This document shows, one piece after another, positions 1 through 10,099 of a stretch of DNA of 64,000 nt. The first letter of the stretch is position 1; the number at the start of each line of letters is the position of its first letter. A program made the position numbers and the translations under genes. Below the pieces are notes generated by a model. It saw only the letters and a program-made list of their open reading frames with translations. It did no database searches and had not been told where the DNA came from. The DNA is from Aporrectodea caliginosa (lineage: Eukaryota; Annelida; Clitellata; Crassiclitellata; Lumbricidae), in assembly GCA_020284085.1 (NCBI GenBank), contig JACEVL010000148.1, positions 448,501 to 512,500 of the forward strand. The letters are read 5' to 3'.

Positions 1-1859
1 AGATGAGAAAGAAAAACAAGAAAAGGAACTCAACCTTCTAGAGAAAAATCTTTGTGAAAACTTTGTCATGGTAATTTTTATGATCAATCATTTTTTAATA
101 AAATTTAAATGTAAATGAATCAAGGTTTGTCATCATTTAAGAATTCATAACTGGGGTCACCAACCAAAATAGAAGTGAGCTAGCAAAATATGTGTAGCCC
201 TGACTAGAAGTAGAAATTCACACACCTACGTGCTTTATTCACTGGCTTAATTTCAAATTTTGGACTTCACTGCAGTTTTATTACTCAGTAGGGCCATCTG
301 GTGCGTATTCGTGCTTCAGGCATTGAGTGGCCCTCTTTTCTAGACTGGGGCCAGACCTCTCAGCAGTTACAGGCTCTGTGTGCTTATGCTTTAAGTTTGG
401 GGATTAGTACAGTACTTAAATTTTTATTTTAGTTTTTCTATTTTTTCTATTTTGTTTGGATCTTGTTTAGGAGATGCAGACTGAGAAGCAGAAACATCAG
501 CAGATGATGGATAACTACATCACAGCAGCAAAAGATAAAGAAAATAAGGTTCATGTTTGAACTGCTTATGCTTACAGTTTATGCAAACTCTGATTTAGAC
601 TGCCTTGAGTGATGTAACTTCTGCAGGAGGATTCTCACGAAAATGGCAGTTGTCATAAAGAAGTTAGAAATCGATTATGAATATTATTAAGAAGTGCTGT
701 ATTACTTGAATATGATATTGTTGTAATCATAATCTTAAGGTTTCTACAGCACCCAAAACAAAACTGATAGGCAGCTAAGGTCAAATAGGTTCCAGATCAA
801 GATCTAAAGGGCCAGGCAGAGATAAATTTATTTGAAGTTTAGGGCACATACTTGACTATAATTTCATATGGAAGCAAATGTGACCCAAGCAACTGCCTAA
901 TTTGATGCTCTGATTCAGTGCATATGAATAAGCTGGTTCCATCACTCAGCTTTAGGCCTACTGAGTGTTTAACACTTTAATAGCGACCTGCTTTGGTTTC
1001 CCAGTCGCTTTTAGTGCACTCTAGTCGTTAAAGTGTTAAATGATAGATAGATATTCGTTTTATTTTCTGACAGGTTGACAGACCGCAACCAGTTACAATA
1101 GAAATATGTTTAACCTCCTTGCCGAGCATTATCTCCCAGAAAAACTAGCCAAAAACGTGGCATTTATTTATGTATACATGTATTATACATGTGTAGGTAT
1201 AATATTCATATATGTATACATACATACATAGCTATATATGTATACATTTACAGATATATGCATATATATGTATAAATATATGTATACATTAACATATATA
1301 TATATGTATATATATATATATATGTACATAGATGTATATTTATATGCATACTTTTATAGATATATGCATTATATACATCTATGTAAATATATACACATAT
1401 GAATTTATATGTGTATAATAATGTATATATGTGGGTGTATGTATAATGTATATATATATGTATATATATATATTTGTGTATATATGTATATATATATATA
1501 TGAATGGAATTTATATGGATATATAAATATAGGTATTTACATGTATATTTATATATGTGTTTACATATATGTACATGTATATATGTATATATATGTATAT
1601 ACATGTACCTGTGTTTGTATATATATGTATATAACTATATATGTATATATATATATGTATATACACATGCATATATACATGTATGTGTATATGTATATAT
1701 ATGTGTATATACACATGCATATATATATGTGTATATGTGTATATATATGTACATGTGTATATGTGTATACAAGTATATATATATATATATATATATGCAT
1801 GTTTGTATATATACACATATATATATGAATATGTACGTGAACATGTGTGCATACATGTC

Positions 1860-1921
<62 letters not shown>

Positions 1922-1956
1922 TATATATATGCTCTAATATATATGCATATACTATG

Positions 1957-2002
<46 letters not shown>

Positions 2003-5000
2003 GTTACAACGAGTGGGACTCGGGGTTAACCGCTTTTACATGAAATTCCCGGTCCGAGTTACACTCGGGGTTAACGGCAAGGAGGTTAAATAATGAAACC
2101 AAAACAAACAAAAATCAGACAGATGTGCAGTCAGGTGAGACCTAGGGCAAGCGTTTGTAAAGTACACGAGGGATAAAGTTCTTCACGTCCTTAGCAGGCA
2201 GTTCAAGTTATGACGTCTTGGGCGGAGGTTGTATCGTCGTCGTACGATTGGTGGAAATAGCCCTCGCAAGACATGGCAGTCATAATAACTAAAAACTGCC
2301 TGGAGCAGTCGCTCTTCAGCTGCATCCACCATCTCCCCCACGCCCGGCGATCGCAGTGGGAGGAAACCCATCCTCTGCGCATGAATTTCTGTTTACTTGT
2401 TATATTATGTTAAGAGACCTGACTTGAAGTCGCTGACAGTTTGTGCATCAATGACTTTGGAGTGTTCTGTCTGACAGCTGAGAAACCAATTGAACATGGC
2501 TGGTTGCCAGAATAAAGCAGAGCTAATGAAGCTTGAGGCACAGATGGCAGAATGCAAGTCTCAGTTTCGGAAGAAGGAAGCTGAGCATCAACAGGAAACG
2601 GAGAGTCTTAAGAGGATTATCCAAGATCTGGAACTGCGCTTAGGTAAAACTCTGTCATGGACTCAATTTGGTTTTTACCAAAGAAATATTTTAACATCTG
2701 TTGGGAGATCAACTGTACAGACTTACTTTAAGGTTTTGTGTTAAAATATAGATATATACAGATTTATCCATTTATATTATATACATGTGTATATATATAC
2801 AAATAACACATTTTTGTATATTTAATATAATATGCAGATATGTATGTGCTCATACAGATGCTATATAAAGTGTCCAGTTACAGACTTAGGCTCTGGATTT
2901 TATGCAGGTATATATGCAATCATTCATAATACTGCAAACAGTTTGCATTTGTTTATTTAAATTTCTAATACAGTAAATATGCTGAGTTGCAAACACTCTT
3001 CTAATTTCAGACACTTACTGAAGAATTTTTGTGGAGTGATCACAGATTGTATTCTATTAACAGTTTCAGTCCTCTGTTTTTTGCTGTGACAGCTAGAGTA
3101 GACATTGGTAGTGACGAAAAAGTGAAACAGCTGAATACTCAACTCCTCAGCATCCAAAGCCACCTGTTGCAAGTTGAATTAGAACGGAACAAGATGGAAT
3201 CACAACTCAGTTCTGCTAGGGAGGAGGTATCTTCAATTGTTCATGTCCGAGATAGACGCTTAAGCTCTGTAGCCATATACTCGCACTCACTCCAACCCAC
3301 GGTCTTGTGTTATTTAGCAGATTTTCGGATCAGGAAATATCATTCTGAAACGGGCCATAAATCTGTTTCGAAATGTTGGGAGGGAAAACTGCCCTTCGGA
3401 AGTGTGTAAGAAACCCATATAACAGGATTAACAGCGGAAGGTTGCGGGTTCGAATCCACCTCAAGCCGCCGCGTAGGGACCCTGGGCAAGTCCTTCACTC
3501 ACAATTGCTCATGCGCTTCGGCGTGAAACTCCGATTCAGTGTCTGTGCTGTAGTCGGGAGCGCCTCTGAGTAGAAATCTTGAAGGTGCGCTATAACAAGT
3601 GCTCATACATACATACATACATACATTATTTAATTAATGCATTGAGCAATACAATGTTCTAAACTTCCACTAGTAGGGAGGAATTCCTTCATGTTCCCTC
3701 CCCAAGCTTAAATTGTGATTAGTATATCTTTCCACATTTTCTCTGGTAAACCATCACAGTCCACTACCAATAAACAATGACCACTAGCTTTTGCTAGAAT
3801 TTTGTATGGATTACATGTGACTCCTGGAAATGTTCTAACAGTATGAAACTGTTAGTGGATGCATTTATCATCTGTTGAAATTTGTCATTCACTATAGTTA
3901 CTAGGTAGTCGGTTAGTTACTTGGACAATGGTAGTTGGTTTGGTTGATTGTTTGCGGCTTTGAGAATTGAAGAAGAGTTTGTGGGTTTTATCCTTCCCTG
4001 AGACAGTTGCTGTGTATTGACCTTTCTTAAGCAAATTCTTAGTATGCAGTACCTTATTACTATCCATCGATGATTATTGCTAGAAATTGTTTCTATATAA
4101 TTATAACAATTAAACCAAGAACTGTTCTGTTCAGCATTGCTTCTAACAGAATGTTGTTTATATTTTCTCATTTACTTCAACTTGAAAATTGTTTTTCTCC
4201 TTCGTTCATGGCTTGGAGCTCTTGGTTTTGTGTCCTAGATCGTTTTTCTGTATGACACGGTGAGACGAGAGTGTGAGGAACGAAATGAACTAACCGAGGC
4301 CCTGAGTGAGGCCCGAGAGGCGCTTTTGACACACAAGAGACTTGGAAGTAAGATGATTTGCTAAAACTAACAGCTGTATGATATTCTCACAGGTCATGGA
4401 CTAGATGAGATTTTATTAAACTTTTGGATGTGCTTTATTTCATCTAGTTTTTTGGAGAAACACAAACTTTAGACTGGCAAGTAATACTTGAGTAGCATAT
4501 CTTAAATGACTGTACAGACTGCACAGCACTTCAATCAGCCGTTTATTGAATCAACAACAGCACAATTAATTAACAATCAGTCATTTAAAAAAAATGTTAA
4601 TCTGCTGATGCCGTCAACAGGACAGCCCTAAAGGATAAAATAATCCGCTATTGCAGGGCTGCCCCTTTTCCATATTACATTTACTGATGGCAAGACGATT
4701 TTTATGATCATATAGTTATAGAAAATTCAACTTAAATAACAATTTTAGGGCTAAATCATAACCAAACAACTAAATAACAAAACATTGCAGTACAAGATTT
4801 AAAACAAACAAACAAACAAAATCAAAACAAAATAGATTATAATGTTCACAATTGTACATTATAAACAATCTTAACTAAGGTACAATCTATCGAGTCATTC
4901 TATTCTTTTTATATGTTCAAGAGATAATGTTTCAATTGAGCTTTAAATTGAGCCATGTGTAATATATTTATTAAATTTGGAGGAAGAGAATCCCAAAGTG

Positions 5001-5837
5001 GTGGACCTGAGCATTTAATTGAGAACTGCTTAGTCCTGGTTCGTGCCCCTGGGGTTCGATATTTACAGGATGCTCTAGTATCATGTCCATGGATAGCTAT
5101 ACCCTTAAGGAAATATTTAATGTGGTACATTCTTGTGCCATCGGTTGATGCCTTGTGCATTAGACACCCGGCGCAATAGAAGTTGCTAATTACATTCTTA
5201 ATTATGGTACGTATTTAATATTTTAAAGGTACTTGACCTTGGTATTGCATGTGAGGGTCTTTGGAAGATAAGTTCACTATGCCACTGCCTTCCAACATTT
5301 TGGTAGTGTCCTGTATTTAATGTCTTACCGCTGCCAGGGCTGTTGGCTTGACCTTAGATTACTTGTAAATTATATTCACATTAGCTTCGTATATGTGAAG
5401 TTAAAAATTTTATGGTTTGATTTTGGTTTATAGGAGGATACTCGGCTCAGCAGAATTCATCGGGAAATAGAACCAATAATCTGTGGCGAAATGCTCACTC
5501 ATCTGCTTCTGTTCATTCGTCCTTGGGCCATAGTGCCTTCACCTCTGGACCACTAAACTCTGGGTCCTTGACCTCTGGATCATTGACCTCAAAGATGTTG
5601 AACCCTGGTCCTTCAGGTGACGTGCAAAGAGGAAGTACTGTGTTGCAGCCAATCACAGTTTCAAAGACTGAGTTTCTGTCAACGGAAACAAGACCAATTC
5701 ACACTAGTGATGTAGTGTCTCCAAATAGAATGTTATTGGATTACGAAGGAGGAAGCACACTATCTGCTAGGAAACTGAAAGGATCTAGTGTAATGGAAGG
5801 CAAACGGCATTTAATGCCAATTCAGGCTAAGAAGTAA
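1..5837 (+). CDS. Coiled-coil protein gene, 3' part (six exons, 5' end outside the window)
   Basis: Exons by eye: 1-70, 471-548, 2478-2643, 3093-3226, 4239-4347 and 5434-5837 (stop 5835-5837). Every junction is AG/GT and phases match (0, 0, 1, 0, 1), which strongly supports one spliced frame of about 290 residues in the window. Exons 1-5 are rich in E, K, Q and L with heptad character (for example [15 protein letters not shown] and [20 protein letters not shown]), so an extended coiled coil. Exon 5 holds a non-repetitive stretch, [20 protein letters not shown], probably the most diagnostic part. The last exon leaves the coiled coil and becomes Ser/Thr/Gly-rich with a basic end ([12 protein letters not shown]). 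I do not recognise the family. Centrosomal or ciliary coiled-coil proteins look like this, but that is only an impression. The donor after exon 2 (gttcat) is weak. Introns carry transposon remnants. Confidence 0.85.
973..1035. mobile_element. Tiny TTAA-flanked inverted-repeat element
   Basis: TTAA occurs at 969-972 and 1036-1039, and the sequence between begins CACTTTAA and ends TTAAAGTG. With the TTAA included, the 12-bp arms TTAACACTTTAA and TTAAAGTGTTAA are exact inverted copies, and GCGAC/GTCG continues the symmetry inwards. TTAA duplication is the piggyBac-superfamily habit, so a 63-bp miniature element is plausible. A simple hairpin of other origin is possible. Confidence 0.4.
1114..2085. 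mobile_element. PiggyBac-like miniature element with TTAA target duplication
   Basis: Left end CCTCCTTGCCG (1114-1124) and right end CGGCAAGGAGG (2075-2085) are perfect inverted repeats, each abutting TTAA (1110-1113 and 2086-2089). Including target bases the match is 16 bp. Near the right end ACTCGGGGTTAAC occurs twice (about 2018 and 2063), a subterminal direct repeat. No transposase ORF is present; the core is an expanded AT/GTAT microsatellite. TTAA duplication and short CC-starting ends fit piggyBac-type non-autonomous elements. It lies in an intron of the coiled-coil gene. Confidence 0.7.
1150..2000. repeat. AT/ATGT microsatellite region
   Basis: Long tracts of ATAT, ATGT and ATAC steps with pure (AT)n at about 1866-1915 and 1965-1998. 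Open frames here consist only of Y, I, C, M, V and H codons from the repeat and are not genes. The tract is the interior of the TTAA-flanked element. Confidence 0.95.
2183..2371 (-). pseudogene. LINE reverse-transcriptase C-terminal fragment
   Basis: The minus-strand frame ends [14 protein letters not shown], close to the YNLRPRxHN tail near the C terminus of many non-LTR retrotransposon polymerases. Upstream polymerase blocks are missing, so this is a 5'-truncated copy in an intron. A related tail (YSLRPRSHNREI) lies at 54359-54730. Confidence 0.5.
3405..3627 (+). mobile_element. tRNA-derived SINE with GCGC tail
   Basis: Contains a Pol III B-box-like GGTTCGAATCC near 3446, a body with GGGCAAGTCCTTCACTC, then GGGAGCGCCTCTGAGTAG, CTTGAAGG and GCGCTATAA, ending in a (CATA)n tail. 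The same order recurs on the minus strand at 44285-44580 and 50142-50282, so it is a dispersed family. It lies in the intron after coiled-coil exon 4. Confidence 0.75.
4909..5160 (-). pseudogene. LINE polymerase C-terminal fragment
   Basis: The minus-strand frame has [32 protein letters not shown] and a preceding YRTPGART, matching the FSIxxxGPxLWNSLP...FKxxLKxYL region at the end of many LINE polymerases. The catalytic part is absent, so it is a truncated copy. It lies in the last intron of the coiled-coil gene. Confidence 0.65.
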
Positions 5838-7136
5838 CTGCTAAACCGAGTCCCTAATATACTTACTTACTTGATAAAGGCTTCTAGTAGTCTGTTCTTG
5901 ATCACAAACATGGTATATTTACTTCAATGTTGAAATTTACAGAACATATTTTGAATAATTTCAGACTTTAAGTTATGCTTCTGAGATAATTATATTTACC
6001 AATAACACTGTCTTGTTTACAGGCATTGAAAACAAATGCATTGAAAACAGCTGTATAATAGCAAACCCTTCAAGATACCTATTATATAATTAATTAGGCA
6101 GACACTTTCGAAATGCAATGTGTCGGCGTTGCTTCTGATTGACTCTGCCGATCAGTACACGTAGACTATGCTGGACACGGATCTTCAGACATGGTGGACT
6201 CTGCCATCATCTCGATGTGTGACAGTCAGAAGTGTAGCCTATATAGACCCGTACCATGACACATTGTGCTTCCAATATTTAACTGTTTGCCACTCCTCAA
6301 CTTCAGCGCATCGTGGAGCAGGACTGGATGCTACAGCTATTCTCTAAGTAGGTCATTCGTGGCGAAAATAGCGAATTAAAAACCATTACGAAATGCATGC
6401 ATACTTCATGCTGATAAAAATATTATAGTAGGCCTAATTGATAGGTGTATTAGACCTACACTGTAAGCTGCACACGCAGAAACCGTCTACTCCCGATTGG
6501 CTCACGCTGTAGAATAAGCCTATAGCAGTAGGCCCTATAGCTATAGGCTTACTCTGATCGAACTCAATGGACAAAATATCAGCTAGCAGGCTTAGAAGCT
6601 ATAACATACGGCCTAAGTATTGTTGTTTAATACACTTGACTCCGTCGTTAATCAATTCTAGAGCTTTAATTGTCAGAACCAGTTGTAAACAACCAATCCT
6701 TCGTTACATTTTACGGTAGGCCCTAAACACGACGTAGGCCTAGCGTAATAAGCTCGAGCATATGTTAGAATAAAAACAACTGTATCCTGATACAATCACT
6801 GATTAATTAGTTCTGCGTTATGATGACGGCAGATCACAGTCCGCCATCTATTGGCAAACGCAAACACGATAAACCCATATACCTCAGCAAGTACCCGTAG
6901 CCTAAGGCCGTACTTGCTAGGGTAATCGATCATTGTCCTGTGGAAAGCGATTGTGAATAGAGATAGGCCTAACAACCATAAGTAAATGAACTTCTATTTC
7001 ACCGGTAGTGAGTGACGCAAGCCTCTTGATCTGTTCTATAGGCCCGTGTTTGTTTGATGCTTAAACTTGCCTGCGTACAGTTAGGCTACAGTTACAGTTA
7101 ATGGGCCAGGTATACGCTGTGTAAGCTTTTATTGCC
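5838..7136. other. Intergenic, no feature recognised
   Basis: Downstream of the coiled-coil stop. I see no convincing ORF, splice structure or RNA gene; TAGGCCTA-like octamers are frequent (around 6430, 6525, 6720 and 6735). No clear AATAAA lies close to the stop. Confidence 0.5.
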
Positions 7137-7253
7137 CAAGTCTTTGCATCCAACTGTCCAGTTTGTGTTTGAATGTGGTCAAGCTTGTTATAGTTATTAT
7201 TTCTTGTGGTAGCCGGTTCCAGCGATCGACAATTCTTTGGCTGAAAAAGTATG
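7137..7253 (-). pseudogene. LINE polymerase tail fragment
   Basis: Minus-strand translation gives FFSQRIVDRWNRLPQEII followed by TSLTTFKHKLDSWMQ. FFSxRVVxxWNxLP...FKxxLD is the typical last block of a CR1/L2-like LINE polymerase. Nothing further upstream is preserved. Confidence 0.65.
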
Positions 7254-7519
7254 CCACAAATGTAGCCTATGCGAGGGTTAAACTATAACTATATCTTAAA
7301 ATATAATTATCTTTATTTCATCTGCTTCCTAAACATTTTGCACCAAGGACTAAAACAAGTTATTGTGTAACTCCTGCGGGCCACGCATCGTTAGGCCTAT
7401 TACAAAAATGTTTCATAGAATAGATAGATGCTCTTCAACTATCAAAGCAAAATCGTGTTGCTATAGGCTACTGAAACATTTCATTTTAATGGAAATATTC
7501 ATGGAATAAGAAAACACCG

Positions 7520-7815
7520 TTTATAATGCTATAAGTAGGTGGCACTTCGCAGAAAAAGAAGAGTAGTCCATTAAGCTAGCCCTAATACAGCCATGGAAAT
7601 GAAGTGTTAGCGACTTCATTTTCTTAACCTCGGCATATGAGTGTGGATGGTCAGTCCTATACCTCTCATATTCCCACCGACAGTGTACGGTCAGTGTACT
7701 CATTATAGCTGAATTTGCTAGGGGCACAAGCAGAGCAGAAAAAATGTCCGCTCGGTCGGGATTTGAACTCACGACCTCTCCATTGACAGTCCGGCACGCT
7801 AACCACTATTGAGCA
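7520..7815 (-). mobile_element. tRNA-Asp-like SINE head and body
   Basis: Reading minus from about 7812: TGGTTAGCGTG (A-box-like), CTGTCAA (an Asp-type anticodon loop with GTC) and GAGTTCAAATCC (B-box-like), then GACCGAGCGG. No proper acceptor stem closes it, so it is a tRNA-derived SINE head, not a functional tRNA. The body probably runs to about 7520. Confidence 0.5.
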
Positions 7816-8439
7816 TTGCAAAAACACTAATTCGTAGGCCTATCATCGTCATCTAAAAGATTTTTGAATTTCAATACAGTTCACCTCCTTGTTGGAACAT
7901 TGTTTGTTTTTGCACGACATTCTGATTTTGTCTCGTCGTCGATTACAGCAGACTTTCCAGTTGTCAAGCTGTTGTTAAAGAGGGATTTGCGAGTTTCTTT
8001 ACTTATAGCCTCTTTATTCAGTTTAGATGTTATGACCAAACTCTTCAGCAGGGACGTCATGTGGTGGCGGGGCAAGGAGGCAAATGCCCCTGGATTTGAT
8101 GGAAAAGTCAACTATTTATATGTAGGGCCTATGTCAGTGCATTTGAATAAATAATTATTAATCACTATATGAGTCTAGGACAGTAGAAAACCAAACATAG
8201 TAAGAAATATATAAGAAAAAGAAGAAAACATGTTAGATCATTTAACCACAGTTTTGCACATGTAGACTAAATACAAAACTTAACAAACTGGCCAAGTTCC
8301 CCGGAAAAGGTTTTGCTTCCCCCTGAAAAGGTGAAATACCGTCATGCTCTGCAGCAAGCTTTTCTTATAGGCCTACTGAGTTGTTCTAATGACTAACGTT
8401 TTTCTTTTGCTGTAGGCCTATGCCGCCTATGTAGACGGT

Positions 8440-8525
8440 TGGAGACGGGATCGTCAAATGGTAGCACTCTTGCTTGAAGAACAGATCTTGAAAGACTCGG
8501 TTCGATACCCGTAGCCCCTCTTGGT
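8440..8525 (+). mobile_element. tRNA-like SINE head
   Basis: Contains CAAATGGTAGCACTCTTGC followed by GACTCGGTTCGATACCCG, spaced like Pol III A and B boxes. No complete cloverleaf is evident. Probably the 5' part of a tRNA-derived SINE or a decayed tRNA pseudogene. Confidence 0.45.
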
Positions 8526-8929
8526 CGACTCAGCCACCTACCGAAACGCAGTGAAGAGTTCACTTCATGAATGACTTCAATTCTTCTTCTATTATATCTA
8601 ATAATTATTGTTATTAGTATTCCTCTATCTATACATTTACTAGGAGACCTAATAGATGCCGTTGGAGTTAAGAAAGCGATCGACTTTCAAAGCATCGTCT
8701 CAACGCCAACTTTTCCAACTCAACCGTAAGCACTTGTGAGTAGCCTACTGTATTTGACACCGTGCTGCCTGATAGAAGAACAAGCGATTGAGTCTTTCAA
8801 GATGCAGGCATAGGCCCTATATAAGTTTATAAAATGTGTTTCGTGTGTGTGTATGTGCGCGTGCGCACGTGCGCTTGCGTGTGTGTATAGGTGTGTGTGT
8901 AGGCCTACATATGTATATATATATATATG

Positions 8930-8933
8930 TATA

Positions 8934-9022
<89 letters not shown>
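8930..9022. repeat. (GT)n microsatellite
   Basis: A nearly perfect GT run of about 90 bp flanked by ATGT-rich DNA. Overlapping frames of CV or HT repeats are artefacts. Confidence 0.97.
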
Positions 9023-9029
<7 letters not shown>

Positions 9030-9105
9030 TGTCTTATAATCCTATGGATATTCGTAAATATTTTTATATGGACGTAGCTAAAGGACGTCCGCAAAAATGA
9101 CCTAG

Positions 9106-9175
9106 TTTGGACCCTCCCAACTAGGTCATTATTCCATAAATATGTGGAATAATGACCTAGTTGGGAGGGTCCAAA
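9106..9175. repeat. Perfect 31-bp inverted repeat (hairpin)
   Basis: Arms 9106-9136 and 9145-9175 are exact reverse complements around an 8-base spacer. The arm starts TTTGGACCCTCCC and ends TTATTCCA. A third partial copy (ATGACCTAGTTTGG, 9098-9110) makes the left arm itself partly self-complementary. Likely a miniature transposon remnant. Confidence 0.85.
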
Positions 9176-9464
9176 TATTATTTTGTCATTACCTCCCGCA
9201 TCCCTTTGCGAAAGTTCGCACTCCAACGGATTACTAGGTAGGCCTATATAGATAATCATCGAATCCCGGGGACAAAATCAGCTTAGTTTTTGTCACCGTT
9301 TGTCCCAGCGGGTCACACAAACACAGAAATATACAAATACACACAAATACACCAACGGCGCTGAGGTCATCGTGAATGAGTGGATTAATTTGGTCAAAGT
9401 GCTTCTGCCTGAGATTTACGACATCTCCACCCCATACTCGCTGCAATTCTCTCTTCCTCAACGT

Positions 9465-9610
9465 AGATATCACCCAAATAAACCGCCTCTAAGCTATTCA
9501 GAATGCCCTCGCCCGTGCTGTCACCAAAACCACCAAACACCACCACATCACACCTGTCCTAAAATCACTCCACTGGCTTAAAATATCTGGACGAAGAGAA
9601 CAGTGGCGCC
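9465..9610 (+). pseudogene. LINE polymerase C-terminal fragment
   Basis: Plus-strand frame with one stop: AIQNALARAVTKTTKHHHI then TPVLKSLHWLKI. This matches the IQNAxARxVT...ITPVLxxLHWLPI block of CR1/L2-like LINEs. Truncated on both sides. Confidence 0.7.
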
Positions 9611-10099
9611 GTTAGGATTTTAATTGTGTACGCACAATAAGCAGGAGTCCACACGTAGGCCGAGGCCCGGAGGGGGAAGGTATGTGGGGGTACGAAGAAC
9701 GAGCGTCCGAAGGAGGATCGCCAAGGCTGGCAGGGCCGAGCAGGGGAGGATTTTGAGGAGGGGGATGTGGTCCCTTCTCACTGAAAACTTTTTTGAATTC
9801 CACACTGTAATGGTAGCATTCTAAGCAGTCATCTGAACAAATTGCTATTACATGTATTTCAGTGCTGGTAGGAACCAGATGTCACTCAATCGTTGCTAAG
9901 ATGTAGATTGAGTCATGTTTGAGTTTCACTGCAGACAATACTGGAAAAACCAGACATTTTATTTATAATTAATATAAAAATTAGAAATGCGATCGATTTC
10001 CAAAAATGTAATAAACCTTAAGGTAAACATATTGCTGACCAGACACAATGAGCAGAAATAGTTTACAAATGGTACACATACCAAGCAAGAAGGATTGAA

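Noticed and set aside
1248..2043. Tyr/Ile/Cys-rich ORFs
   Set aside because: Translations of AT/ATGT microsatellite.
8440..8525. Functional tRNA genes (also 7740-7815, 23050-23160, 29585-29670)
   Set aside because: A/B-box-like motifs but no consistent acceptor stems; better explained as SINE heads.
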